A DNA stretch of 21,959 bases from Dehalococcoidia bacterium (GCA_016844565.1 JAENJB010000021.1:1-21959), one strand, 5' to 3'. Counted from the stretch's first letter, positions 7,025 to 14,449 are shown. Made by a program: numbers and translations. The notes: generated by a model not told the origin, from the sequence alone.

Positions 7025-7122
7025 GCAGAATGATGCCGAGGACTGCTTGATATGCTGACAGGAAAAGGAGAAAAACCTTGTGACTAAAGGTCTATCGTCC
7101 CACATCGCCGTCGCGAAGAAAC

Positions 7123-7905
7123 ATGACTGGCTTTTCGTTTGAGGAGATTACCAAACGAAAGCCGGAGAAAACGTTGCTGGTTACCCTGCGAAAATCAGGT
7201 GGGCGAAACAATCAGGGACGGCTCACAGTCCGCCATCACGGAGGCGGGGCGAAACGCATGCTGCGGCTGGTAGACTTCAAGCGTGATAAGATAGGCGTGC
7301 CCGGCAAGATAGCCACCATTGAATACGACCCCAACCGTACGGCACGTATCGCCCTGGTGCAATACGTCGATGGTGAAAAGCGCTATATCCTGGCACCCGA
7401 TGGACTTAAGGTCGGCGACGTCATCAGAAGCGGCAGGGACGCAGAGATCAAGCTGGGCAACGCACTCCCTTTGAAGAATATTCCACTGGGGACTCTGATT
7501 CATAACATTGAGCTCCAGCCGGGACGGGGAGCCCAACTAGCGCGGAGCGCCGGGGCGTCCGCCCACATTATGGGCAAAGAAGCTGGTTACTGCCTGGTGC
7601 GCATGCCTTCCAGTGAAATACGTCGTATCCTGGACGAGTGTTCGGCCACCATCGGACAGGTTGGCAATCTCGACTTTCAGAATGTCGTGTGGGGAAAAGC
7701 AGGTAGAAGAAGACTCCTTGGCTGGCGGCCGACGGTGCGGGGTTCAGCCATGAGCCCGAGAGATCATCCCCATGGCGGCGGCGAGGGGCGCAGCCCACGC
7801 GGAGGCCACCCCAAGACACCCTGGGGTAGACCGGCTTTGGGGTTCAAGACCCGAAAGCGTAAGGTGTCTAACAGAATGATTGTAAAGCGAAGAGGCCAGG
7901 ACTAG
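7123..7905 (+). CDS. rplB: 50S ribosomal protein L2 (N-terminal codons apparently displaced by a 1-nt insertion)
   Basis: L2 is required for subunit joining and peptidyl transfer. From ATG 7123 the protein is 260 aa with GRNNQGRLTVRHHGGGAKR, DYDPNRTA-type IEYDPNRTARIALVQY, DGEKRYILAP, and the catalytic-region WRPTVRGSAM and DHPHGGGEGRSP. Known L2 proteins begin about 14 residues earlier with a KxYxPTSPGRRxM-like stretch. Exactly this (KVYRPTSPSRRN) is encoded in frame at 7087-7122, but no start lies in that frame after a TGA at 7081. A good start, GTG 7080 with AAGGAG upstream, is one base out of register; dropping one G at 7089-7090 would join them. So the true gene likely runs 7080-7905 and carries an indel or sequencing error. 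Confidence 0.95.
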   Translation: MTGFSFEEITKRKPEKTLLVTLRKSGGRNNQGRLTVRHHGGGAKRMLRLVDFKRDKIGVPGKIATIEYDPNRTARIALVQYVDGEKRYILAPDGLKVGDVIRSGRDAEIKLGNALPLKNIPLGTLIHNIELQPGRGAQLARSAGASAHIMGKEAGYCLVRMPSSEIRRILDECSATIGQVGNLDFQNVVWGKAGRRRLLGWRPTVRGSAMSPRDHPHGGGEGRSPRGGHPKTPWGRPALGFKTRKRKVSNRMIVKRRGQD

Positions 7906-7926
7906 GTCTAAGCGTGGGAGAGAAGA

Positions 7927-8202
7927 ATGTCCAGGTCAATTAAGAAGGGACCGTTCATAGACGCCAAGCTCATGAAGAAAGTGGAGATGGTTATCCGCTC
8001 GGGGCAAAAGACAATAATTAAGACCTGGGCACGCCGCTCCACCATCGTACCCCAGATGATCGGTCTTACCTTCGGCGTGCACGATGGGAGAAGACATGTG
8101 CCCATTCTTATAACAGAGAACATGGTCGGTCACAAGCTTGGGGAATTCGCCCTCACCAGAACCTTTAGAGGACATTCTACCAAGGCGGAAAAGGCTGCTT
8201 AG
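7927..8202 (+). CDS. rpsS: 30S ribosomal protein S19
   Basis: S19 forms the head bridge with S13 and contacts the A-site finger. The 91-aa protein is standard: SRSIKKGPFIDAKLMKKVE, KTWARRSTIVPQMIGLTFGV, VPILITENMVGHKLGEFALT and RTFRGHSTK. GGGAGA just ahead of ATG serves as ribosome site. Spaced 21 nt from rplB and 15 nt from rplV. Confidence 0.98.
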   Translation: MSRSIKKGPFIDAKLMKKVEMVIRSGQKTIIKTWARRSTIVPQMIGLTFGVHDGRRHVPILITENMVGHKLGEFALTRTFRGHSTKAEKAA

Positions 8203-8217
8203 GACGGAAAACGACCA

Positions 8218-8568
8218 ATGGAAGTAAGAGCTGTATCCAAGAACGTGGGCGTGTCCCCCCGGAAGGTCCGCTTGATCGTTGACGCGGTTAGAGGCAAGAA
8301 GGTCGACGAGGCGCTGACTATCCTGCGATTCTTACCCACGCCAGCCGCCGACCTGGTGGCAAGGGCCATCAAATCAGCCGCGGCCAACGCTGAGAACAAC
8401 TATCAGATGACCGCTGGGGAACTGAGAATAGCCGAGATTTTCGCTGATGCCGGGCATACGTTGCACAGGATGCGCCCGCGCCCGAGAGGACGCTCGTCTC
8501 ACATCCTCAAGCGATCGAGCCATATCACCATCGTTGTGGCAGAAGAAGAGGGAAATAATGGGGAATAA
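8218..8568 (+). CDS. rplV: 50S ribosomal protein L22
   Basis: L22 spans the exit tunnel; its beta hairpin, seen here as HRMRPRPRGRSSHILKRSSH, lines the constriction where macrolides bind. The 116-aa product also has VGVSPRKVRLIVDAVRGK and AIKSAAANAENNY. Its last 11 nt overlap the start of rpsC, so the two are probably translated in a coupled way. Confidence 0.98.
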   Translation: MEVRAVSKNVGVSPRKVRLIVDAVRGKKVDEALTILRFLPTPAADLVARAIKSAAANAENNYQMTAGELRIAEIFADAGHTLHRMRPRPRGRSSHILKRSSHITIVVAEEEGNNGE

Positions 8569-9298
8569 GACCAATCCCGTGGGCTTCAGGCTGGGAATCA
8601 TCCGCGAGTGGCAAGCCAAATGGTTCGCCGAGCGCGAATTCGCAACCTTTCTGGGCGAGGACCTGACCGTAAGAAAAGTCATCGAGAGGACTTTCCCGGA
8701 AGCGGGCATCGCCAGGGTGGAAATCAGCCGTCAGGCCAACGACATCTCGGTAACTATTCACACCGCCAGACCGGGCATAGTCATTGGTCGGGGCGGACAA
8801 AGGCGAGAGGAACTCCGGCAGTCTCTCGAGAAGGCCACAGGCAGGAAAATCAGACTGAACATTCAGGAAATACGCCAGCCTGAGCTGGAGGCAGCCCTGG
8901 TGGCCAAGAGCATTGCTGAACAGTTAGGACGCCGCATTGCTTTTAGAAGAGCGATGAAAGGTACCATGCTGCGCACCATGCAGGCAGGTGCGAAAGGTAT
9001 AAAGGTGGAGTGTTCGGGGCGTCTGGGCGGTGCTGAGATCGCGCGCACAGAGCATATGAGACAGGGACAGGTACCCCTTCATAAGATTAGAGCGGACATA
9101 GACTATGGTTTCACCGAAGCAGTCACCATGATGGGCCGCATCGGTGTCAAGGCATGGGTCTACCGGGGCGATATCCTCCCTGAGGTCAAGACGGTGACTC
9201 TTGAAGCCAAGACAGAACAAGCGGGTCCGGAAACCGGAGTAGCCGAAGGTAAGTCAGATGTTACAGCCAAAACGAGTCAAATTCCGCAAACAGCATAG
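8558..9298 (+). CDS. rpsC: 30S ribosomal protein S3
   Basis: S3 binds mRNA at the entry tunnel. The ATG at 8558 (MGNKTNPVGFRLGI) is chosen by homology and an AGAGGG site; the frame is open further upstream to 8447 within rplV but that stretch is unlike S3. A KH domain follows with the GXXG loop in VIGRGGQRREEL, then KAWVYRGDILPE of the C-terminal domain. The product is 246 aa, with a Glu/Lys/Thr-rich tail of about 30 residues beyond the usual end. That tail overlaps the rplP start by 41 nt, longer than any other overlap in the array. Confidence 0.97.
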   Translation: MGNKTNPVGFRLGIIREWQAKWFAEREFATFLGEDLTVRKVIERTFPEAGIARVEISRQANDISVTIHTARPGIVIGRGGQRREELRQSLEKATGRKIRLNIQEIRQPELEAALVAKSIAEQLGRRIAFRRAMKGTMLRTMQAGAKGIKVECSGRLGGAEIARTEHMRQGQVPLHKIRADIDYGFTEAVTMMGRIGVKAWVYRGDILPEVKTVTLEAKTEQAGPETGVAEGKSDVTAKTSQIPQTA

Positions 9299-9707
9299 GG
9301 GAAGAAGAAAGGGCATTGCCACATCCGGCAACACCCTGCTCTTTGGCGACTGCGGTCTCCAGACTCTCCAGGGAGTCTGGATTACCAGTCGTCAGATAGA
9401 GGCTGCCCGCCGCGTTATTACCCGTTATCTCCGAAAGGGGGGTAACATGTGGATCCGCGTCTTCCCCGACAAGCCGGTAACCAAGAAACCGGCCGAGACC
9501 CGCCAGGGAGGCGGCAAGGGCCCGCCCGACCATTGGGTGGCAGTGGCGAAAAGGGGCAGAATCCTCTTCGAGGTATCAGGAATTCGCACGGAGCTCGCCC
9601 AGGAGGCCTTAAGAGGGGCCTCGGATAAGCTTCCTTTCCCCACAAGGATTGTGGTGAAGGAGGAGCCCGCCGCGCTGGGTTTGGCGGCAGGGAGCGAGAT
9701 ACCTTGA
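9258..9707 (+). CDS. rplP: 50S ribosomal protein L16
   Basis: L16 helps place tRNA in the A site of the large subunit. The sequence starts MLQPKRVKFRKQHRGRRKG, the family start, which fixes ATG 9258 inside the rpsC tail. Other motifs: LQTLQGVWITSRQIEAARRV, GGNMWIRVFPDKPVTKKPAE, RQGGGKGPPDHWVA and LPFPTRIV. At 149 aa it is slightly longer than the common 136-144 because of an Ala/Gly-rich end. Its stop overlaps the TTG start of rpmC (TTGA). Confidence 0.97.
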   Translation: MLQPKRVKFRKQHRGRRKGIATSGNTLLFGDCGLQTLQGVWITSRQIEAARRVITRYLRKGGNMWIRVFPDKPVTKKPAETRQGGGKGPPDHWVAVAKRGRILFEVSGIRTELAQEALRGASDKLPFPTRIVVKEEPAALGLAAGSEIP

Positions 9708-9895
9708 AAGTTGATGAACTCAGGGCTTTTAATGTCCAGGACTTGGCCAGGCAACTTGAGGAGGCTCACCGGGAGCTTTTCAACCTCCGTTTTCGCCTGT
9801 CAACCAGGCAACTGGTGAATCACCGGGAGATTCCCAAAACGAAGAAGAAGATAGCGCAGCTCAAGACAATAATCAGGGAAAGGGAGCAGGCATAA
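9704..9895 (+). CDS. rpmC: 50S ribosomal protein L29 (TTG start)
   Basis: L29 is a short two-helix protein near the exit tunnel, next to L23. The 63-aa product reads MKVDELRAFNVQDLARQLEE, then LFNLRFRLSTRQLVNHREIP and an alpha-helical Lys-rich end, matching the family in length and pattern. No ATG is in place; the TTG at 9704 overlapping the rplP stop (TTGA) gives exactly the family start. Confidence 0.95.
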   Translation: MKVDELRAFNVQDLARQLEEAHRELFNLRFRLSTRQLVNHREIPKTKKKIAQLKTIIREREQA

Positions 9896-9911
9896 CCCGC
9901 TTTCTAAGGAT

Positions 9912-10205
9912 ATGAAAGAGAACCGCAAGACCCTGGTAGGTGCAGTAGTCAGCAACAAGATGGAAAAAACGGTCGTGGTGAGCGTGACGACCCTGGCACA
10001 TCATGCCCACTATAGCAAGACCATTCGCAAGGTCGCCAAGTACAAGGCTCACGACGAGAGTTCCTGCCAGCCCGGAGACATCGTCAGGTTGGAGGGAACC
10101 AGGCCCCTTTCCAAAGAGAAGCACTGGCGTGTGGTCGAGATACTAACTAAGAAGGACATGCCTGACACCAAGCCCGCTGATGTCGGGGTAGAACAGCAGA
10201 AATGA
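9912..10205 (+). CDS. rpsQ: 30S ribosomal protein S17
   Basis: S17 is a primary 16S-binding OB-fold protein. The family features RKTLVGAVVSNKMEKTVVV, the YSKTIRKVAKYKAHDE strand-loop and CQPGDIVRLEGTRPLSKEKH are present. At 97 aa it has about 10 residues beyond the usual length at the C-terminus (TKPADVGVEQQK). The ATG follows TAAGGAT, and the stop overlaps rplN by 4 nt (ATGA). Confidence 0.97.
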   Translation: MKENRKTLVGAVVSNKMEKTVVVSVTTLAHHAHYSKTIRKVAKYKAHDESSCQPGDIVRLEGTRPLSKEKHWRVVEILTKKDMPDTKPADVGVEQQK

Positions 10206-10570
10206 TTCAGACTTATACCCGGCTGAAGGTAGCTGACAATAGCGGCGCGCGACAAATCATGTGCATCAATGTCGCAGGCGGCACGCGCAGGCGGTATGCC
10301 TCCGTCGGTGATATCATAACAGCCAGCGTCAAGAAAGCCATACCCAATGGAGCTGTCAAGAAGGGCAGTGTGGTGAAAGCTGTGGTAGTGCGCGTGGCGC
10401 ATACCTATCGTCGCCCTGACGGTTCCTATGTCAGATTTGATGACAATGCGGCCGTCCTGCTCGCTGAAGCCAATAACCCTAAGGGCACCCGCATTTTTGG
10501 CCCGGTGGCGCGCGAGTTGCGAGACAAGAACTTCACCAAGATTATCTCCCTGGCGCCGGAAGTTCTTTAG
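10202..10570 (+). CDS. rplN: 50S ribosomal protein L14
   Basis: L14 bridges the two subunits (with h14 of 16S rRNA) and is the docking surface for silencing factor RsfS. The 122-aa protein is full length: MIQTYTRLKVADNSGARQIM, GDIITASVKKAIPNGAVKKG, RRPDGSYVRFDDNAAVLL and GTRIFGPVARELRDKNFTKI. First gene of the spc-type block here. Confidence 0.98.
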   Translation: MIQTYTRLKVADNSGARQIMCINVAGGTRRRYASVGDIITASVKKAIPNGAVKKGSVVKAVVVRVAHTYRRPDGSYVRFDDNAAVLLAEANNPKGTRIFGPVARELRDKNFTKIISLAPEVL

Positions 10571-10582
10571 GATGTTCCAGCC

Positions 10583-10894
10583 ATGAAAGTAAGAAAAAAC
10601 GACAACGTGCTAGTGATTGCTGGCAAGGACAAGGGGAAGAAGGGGAAAATACGTTTCTCCTATCCGCGCCAGGAGCGTGTGGTGGTGGAAGGCGTGAACA
10701 TGATCAAACGCCACAGCCGGGCGCGGGGCGTGGCCAGACAAGCCGGTATCGTAGAACGGGAAGCGCCGCTACATGTATCCAATGTCATGCTGATATGCAA
10801 CAAGTGCGGGAATCCGGCGCGGGTCGGCTCACGCATGCTTGAAGATGGCAAGAAGGCCCGCTTTTGTCGCTCTTGCCTTGAGGTACTGGACTAA
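10583..10894 (+). CDS. rplX: 50S ribosomal protein L24 with C-terminal zinc ribbon
   Basis: L24 starts 50S assembly. The KOW motif (DNVLVIAGKDKGKKGKI) is at residues 7-23, followed by ERVVVEGVNMIKRH. The C-terminal part carries Cys72-X2-Cys75 and Cys95-X2-Cys98, a four-cysteine ribbon that should bind zinc and is absent from E. coli L24 but found in many other phyla. Length (103 aa) is normal. Two nt separate its stop from the rplE ATG. Confidence 0.97.
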   Translation: MKVRKNDNVLVIAGKDKGKKGKIRFSYPRQERVVVEGVNMIKRHSRARGVARQAGIVEREAPLHVSNVMLICNKCGNPARVGSRMLEDGKKARFCRSCLEVLD

Positions 10895-10896
10895 CC

Positions 10897-11766
10897 ATGA
10901 GCAGCGAAGCATCCGAACAAGAACTTACCGCGAAGCCTTCGGAGGAAGCCACCGGAGCCCAGAAGCCGAAGGCGAAGGCAAAGACGCCTCAGGCGAAGCA
11001 CCCGGCAGCGGAGGCAGCGGCAGAAGGCGGCGAAAAGAAGAAAGCGCCGAAGTCCAAGGCGGAAGCGCCCGCCAGAGTAAAGGCTGCCGAAGCCGCCGTG
11101 GAGGCAGCGCCAGAAGGCGGCGAAAAGAAGAAAGCTCCGAGGCCCAAGGCGGAAGCGCCCGCCAGGGCAAAGGCTGCCGAAGCCGCCGTGGAGGCGCCGC
11201 AAAAGCCACTGGGCCCTTCTCGCCTGAAACTCAAATATCAGGGACTTATCCCGCAACTGGTCAAGGAATTCGGCTACAGGAATGTAATGGAAGTGCCCCG
11301 GGTAGTGAAGATAGTGCTGAATATCGGATTGGGACAAGCAGTGCAAGACCCCAAGATGCTGGAAGGGGCCGAAAAGGACCTGACCATCATCTCAGGACAA
11401 CACCCGGTCATCACCCGGGCCAAGAAGTCTATCGCCGCTTTCAAATTAAGAGCCGGCATGCCCATCGGAATCATGGTCACCATGCGTGGCCGGCGGATGT
11501 ACGATTTCTTCGATCGGCTGGTGAGTGTGGTCTTGCCCCGCATTCGCGACTTCTCCGGAGTTTCCGGCAATGCCTTTGACAGCCGGGGCAATTACAACAT
11601 CGGACTTAAAGAGCAACTTGTCTTCCCTGAAATCGAGTTCGACAAAGTAGACAAGATACGTGGGATGCAGGTCTCCATTGTCACGACTGCCCGAAATGCC
11701 AGGGAGGGGAAACGCCTGCTGGAGCTCCTCGGTGTACCCTTCAAGCGAGAGGGAGAGAATGGCTAA
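10897..11766 (+). CDS. rplE: 50S ribosomal protein L5 with long Ala/Lys/Glu-rich repeat extension
   Basis: L5 anchors 5S rRNA in the central protuberance. The core from about residue 108 is canonical: LKLKYQGLIPQLVKEFGYRN, EVPRVVKIVLNIGLGQAV, QHPVITRAKKSIAAFKLR, GMPIGIMVTMRGRRMYDFFD, RIRDFSGVSG and VFPEIEFDKVDKIRGM. Ahead of it is a 106-residue extension of Ala, Lys, Glu and Pro with two 30-residue repeats (AEGGEKKKAP...ARVKAAEAAV), giving 289 aa instead of about 180. It resembles disordered, basic histone H1-like tails. ATG 10897 is the only ATG; GTG 11188 just before the core would give a 192-aa normal-sized L5, so the extension is likely but not certainly translated. Confidence 0.95.
   Translation: MSSEASEQELTAKPSEEATGAQKPKAKAKTPQAKHPAAEAAAEGGEKKKAPKSKAEAPARVKAAEAAVEAAPEGGEKKKAPRPKAEAPARAKAAEAAVEAPQKPLGPSRLKLKYQGLIPQLVKEFGYRNVMEVPRVVKIVLNIGLGQAVQDPKMLEGAEKDLTIISGQHPVITRAKKSIAAFKLRAGMPIGIMVTMRGRRMYDFFDRLVSVVLPRIRDFSGVSGNAFDSRGNYNIGLKEQLVFPEIEFDKVDKIRGMQVSIVTTARNAREGKRLLELLGVPFKREGENG
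11011..11190 (+). repeat. Tandem 90-bp repeat (2 copies) inside rplE
   Basis: Copies at 11011-11100 and 11101-11190 differ at 6 of 90 positions by eye, and a third copy begins at 11191 (GAGGCGCCGC) before decaying. The period is a multiple of three and the encoded 30 residues are kept in frame. Several differences are at third codon positions, but not all, so the duplication is not brand new and seems maintained as coding sequence. Confidence 0.92.
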
Positions 11767-11944
11767 ACTATCCAAGATTGCGAAATGGAAACGCGCCCCA
11801 AAGTTCAAGGTGCAGTTCCGCAACCGCTGCCAGCGTTGTGGACGACCTCGCGGCTACATACGCAAGTTCGGACTTTGCCGCATCTGTTTCCGCAAAATGG
11901 CCCTGGACGGCCAGATTCCCGGAGTGAGAAAGTCTAGCTGGTAG
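11759..11944 (+). CDS. rpsN: 30S ribosomal protein S14, zinc-binding type
   Basis: S14 helps shape the 30S head. At 61 aa it is the short zinc type (Z), with Cys24-X2-Cys27 and Cys40-X2-Cys43 in RNRCQRCGRPRGYIRKFGLC and RICF. The end GQIPGVRKSSW is typical. The ATG at 11759, behind GAGGGAGAG, overlaps the rplE stop by 8 nt; the same frame is open upstream but carries no S14 similarity there. Confidence 0.98.
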   Translation: MAKLSKIAKWKRAPKFKVQFRNRCQRCGRPRGYIRKFGLCRICFRKMALDGQIPGVRKSSW

Positions 11945-11961
11945 AACGAAGAGGATACTAG

Positions 11962-12360
11962 ATGTCAGTAAACGACCCTATTGCGGACATGCTGCTAAGA
12001 ATACGCAATGCCTTGATGGTGCAGCATGACTATACCCTGATCCCGGAGTCCAGGACTAAGCTGGCCATAGCCAGGGTCTTGAAGGAAGAAGGCTTCATCT
12101 CAGAATACGAGTTGCTCAAGGGCAAGCCTTACCGCAACATTAAGGTCGTGTTCAAATACTTTGACAGGAAGCAACCGGCGATACGAGGACTGAAGAGAAT
12201 AAGCAAGCCCGGCCTAAAGGTCTATGTTGGCAAGGGAGAGATACCCCGTATCTACGGCGGATTGGGAGTAACTGTCCTTTCCACATCGAGAGGCATCATG
12301 ACCGGCATGAAAGCGCAGCGGCTCAAGGTTGGCGGCGAGCTCCTGTGCTCTATCTGGTGA
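11962..12360 (+). CDS. rpsH: 30S ribosomal protein S8
   Basis: S8 is a primary binder of the 16S central domain, and in E. coli represses the spc operon; no such site was recognised here. The 132-aa sequence has DPIADMLLRIRNALM, IPESRTKLAIARVLKEEGFI, RISKPGLKVYVGKGEIPRIY and GLGVTVLSTSRGIMTGMKA, ending GGELLCSIW. GAAGAGGA precedes the ATG. Standard length and order between rpsN and rplF. Confidence 0.98.
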   Translation: MSVNDPIADMLLRIRNALMVQHDYTLIPESRTKLAIARVLKEEGFISEYELLKGKPYRNIKVVFKYFDRKQPAIRGLKRISKPGLKVYVGKGEIPRIYGGLGVTVLSTSRGIMTGMKAQRLKVGGELLCSIW

Positions 12361-12378
12361 TATCGTCAGGAAGAGAGT

Positions 12379-12924
12379 ATGTCAAGAATAGGTAGATTGC
12401 CAATTCCCTTGCCCAAGGAAGTAGCCGTGGCCATTGAAGGCAACGAGATTACTATCAAAGGGCCTCGCGGTGAGTTGAGGAGGCCCTTGCCTCCCGACAT
12501 GACCGCGACTACCCAGGAAGGCAAACTGCTCGTTTCCCGTCCCAGCGATAGCAGGCAACATCGGGCCCTTCATGGCCTGACGCGAAGCCTCCTGGCCGGT
12601 ATGGTTGAAGGCGTGACGCATGGTTTCCAGAAGAGTCTCGAGATAGTGGGCGTGGGCTACCGGGCCCAGAAAGATGGCGATAATCTCGTGCTTCAATTGG
12701 GATTTACCCATCCCGTGAAGGTTCCGCCGCTGCCGGGCATATCCTTCGTTTTGGAAGGCACTAACAAGGTGACGGTGGCCGGGATAAACAAAGAACTGGT
12801 CGGCCAGGTGGCAGCCAACCTGCGGGCGATCAAACCTCCGGACCATTATAAAGGTAAAGGCATCAGATACGCCGGCGAGCACGTTCGACTGAAGGCTGGA
12901 AAGGCTCTGAGCAAGAAGACCTAA
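12379..12924 (+). CDS. rplF: 50S ribosomal protein L6
   Basis: L6 lies near the factor-binding site of the large subunit. The 181-aa product has SRIGRLPIPLPKEV, ITIKGPRGELRRPLP, LEIVGVGYRAQKDGDNLVLQ, LGFTHPVKV and the C-terminal RAIKPPDHYKGKGIRYAGE hairpin. Normal length. The TAA stop shares one base with the rplR ATG (TAATG). Confidence 0.98.
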   Translation: MSRIGRLPIPLPKEVAVAIEGNEITIKGPRGELRRPLPPDMTATTQEGKLLVSRPSDSRQHRALHGLTRSLLAGMVEGVTHGFQKSLEIVGVGYRAQKDGDNLVLQLGFTHPVKVPPLPGISFVLEGTNKVTVAGINKELVGQVAANLRAIKPPDHYKGKGIRYAGEHVRLKAGKALSKKT

Positions 12925-13289
12925 TGGCTAAGACGACTAACAAGACACCCCGACAAAGAAGACACGTCCGAATCAGAAAGAAGATTGCGGGCACGCCAGG
13001 GAGACCTCGCCTGGTGGTTTTCCGTAGCCTGGCGCACATCTACGCCGCGATAGTTGATGACTCCACCGGCAATACGCTACTCGCCGCTTCAACCATGGAG
13101 AAGGACGTGCAGCCGGAGGCAAAAGGGAAGCGGAAGACCGAGAAGGCAGGACTCATCGGCGCCAGGGTTGCCGGCCTCGCCATAGAGAAAGGCATCTCCC
13201 AGGTCGTTTTCGACCGCGGAGGTTACCAGTACCATGGCAGGGTGAAGGCCCTCGCCGAAGCGGCACGCAAGGCTGGACTGAAGTTTTAG
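12924..13289 (+). CDS. rplR: 50S ribosomal protein L18
   Basis: L18 brings 5S rRNA into the central protuberance with L5. The protein (121 aa) shows the basic N-terminus with RRHVRIRKKIAGTPGRPRL, VFRSLAHIYAAIVDDSTGNT, ASTMEKDV, IGARVAGLAIEKGI and the end VVFDRGGYQYHGRVKALAEA ARKAGLKF, all conserved. Start set by the 1-nt TAATG overlap with rplF. Confidence 0.98.
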   Translation: MAKTTNKTPRQRRHVRIRKKIAGTPGRPRLVVFRSLAHIYAAIVDDSTGNTLLAASTMEKDVQPEAKGKRKTEKAGLIGARVAGLAIEKGISQVVFDRGGYQYHGRVKALAEAARKAGLKF

Positions 13290-13295
13290 GATAGA

Positions 13296-13829
13296 ATGAT
13301 GACGCTGACACAGACATCGACCAATAGTGGTTCTCAGGAACTGGCCATCACCGAAAAGCTCCTGTATATCAACCGGGTCACCAAGGTGGTCAAGGGAGGA
13401 AAGAGGCTGAGGTTCAGCGCCCTGGTTGTGGCCGGTGACAATCAGAGCCGTGTTGGCATCGGGATCGGGAAAGCCAGTGAAGTCCCCGAGGCTATTCGCA
13501 AAGGGGGCGTCCAGGCCAAGAAGAATATGGTCACCGTGGTCCGCAAGGGGACGACCATACACCATGACGCGATCGCCAATTTCGGAGCCTCGAAGGTGTT
13601 GCTGAAACCGGCAACCGCGGGGACCGGCGTTATTGCCAGTGATACGGTCAGAGCGGTACTCGAACTGGCGGGGATCAGGGACATACTGAGCAAGTCCCTG
13701 GGTTCCCCCAACCGCACCAATGTAGTCAAAGCCACCATTCGGGCACTCACCAGCCTCAGAGACCCGGCAAAAGAAGTGAGCCGGCGCAGAGGGATCCCCG
13801 AGACCAAAACGGAGAAGCAAGATGCCTAA
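13296..13829 (+). CDS. rpsE: 30S ribosomal protein S5
   Basis: S5 contributes to mRNA unwinding and decoding fidelity. The double-stranded RNA-binding fold begins with LLYINRVTKVVKGGKRLRF and SALVVAGDNQSRVGIGIGKA; the C-terminal half has GASKVLLKPATAGTGVIASD, TVRAVLELAGIRDILSKSLG and SPNRTNVVKATIRAL. Two adjacent ATGs (13296, 13299) could start it. Product of 177 aa, normal. Last 8 nt overlap rpmD. Confidence 0.97.
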   Translation: MMTLTQTSTNSGSQELAITEKLLYINRVTKVVKGGKRLRFSALVVAGDNQSRVGIGIGKASEVPEAIRKGGVQAKKNMVTVVRKGTTIHHDAIANFGASKVLLKPATAGTGVIASDTVRAVLELAGIRDILSKSLGSPNRTNVVKATIRALTSLRDPAKEVSRRRGIPETKTEKQDA

Positions 13830-14016
13830 AGTCCGGGTTACCTGGGTGAAAAGCGCCATCGGCTATGAGCGGCACCAGAAGCTCACCATCAGGGGCCTGG
13901 GATTTCATCGTCTCCATCAGACTGTAGAGCATGAGGATACCCCGGCGATTCGAGGCATGCTAGCCGCAGTGAAGCACCTCGTCACAGTAGAAAGAGAAGA
14001 CCTTGAGACAACATGA
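13822..14016 (+). CDS. rpmD: 50S ribosomal protein L30
   Basis: L30 is a small (64 aa) large-subunit protein. Matches: KVRVTWVKSAIGYERHQKLT, IRGLGFHRLHQTVEHEDTPA and a GMLAAVKHLVTVE end. The length fits the bacterial form, and the place between rpsE and rplO is the standard one. The gene overlaps rpsE by 8 nt and rplO by 14 nt, with an AGAAGCAAG stretch upstream of the ATG as a weak ribosome site. Confidence 0.96.
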   Translation: MPKVRVTWVKSAIGYERHQKLTIRGLGFHRLHQTVEHEDTPAIRGMLAAVKHLVTVEREDLETT

Positions 14017-14449
14017 GTTAAAGCCAGCGCCAAATTCCCGTAAAGGAAGCAAGCGCTATGGAAGGGGCACCGGCAGCGGACGCGGCACCTTCTCGGGCCG
14101 TGGGCAAAAAGGACAGAAATCCCGCAGTGGCGGCACCAAGATGCGCCCCGGATTTGAAGGCGGCCAGCTGCCGTTAATCAAGCGCCTGCCCCGTAAACGC
14201 GGCTTCACCAACATCTTTCGCCATGAATACTCCATCGTTAATGTCGGCCAGCTAAACGTATTCACGCCGAATAGCGAAGTTACAGCCGAGCATCTGATCT
14301 CGGCCGGTCTGGTGCCTTCCCGCCAGCGTCTCGTCAAGATCCTGGGCGGCGGCGAACTGCGCCATCCTCTGACGGTAAAAGCAAACCGCTTCTCCGAAGC
14401 GGCCAGGAGGAAGATAGCGGCTCCCGGCGGCAAGGCGGAGGAGACCTAG
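14003..14449 (+). CDS. rplO: 50S ribosomal protein L15 (TTG start)
   Basis: L15 is a late assembly protein of the large subunit. The 148-aa product starts MRQHELKPAPNSRKGSKRYG, then RGTGSGRGTFSGRGQKGQKS, RPGFEGGQLPLIKRLPRKRG and an ISAGL...VKILGGGEL C-terminal part. No ATG is available in this frame near the family start; TTG 14003 gives the expected N-terminus with the HELKPAPNSR motif, overlapping rpmD by 14 nt. The ATG at 14013 is out of frame and hits a stop two codons later, so it is not the start. Confidence 0.95.
   Translation: MRQHELKPAPNSRKGSKRYGRGTGSGRGTFSGRGQKGQKSRSGGTKMRPGFEGGQLPLIKRLPRKRGFTNIFRHEYSIVNVGQLNVFTPNSEVTAEHLISAGLVPSRQRLVKILGGGELRHPLTVKANRFSEAARRKIAAPGGKAEET

Noticed and set aside
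10839..11579. Long frames in other registers and on the minus strand over the rplE repeat (246 aa +, 151 aa -, others)
   Set aside because: They arise because the GC-rich, repeated Ala/Lys codons are stop-poor in every register; the L5 frame has the conserved protein and the others show no family pattern.
14013..14016. ATGA overlap as the rplO start
   Set aside because: ATG 14013 is out of the L15 frame and meets a stop after two codons.
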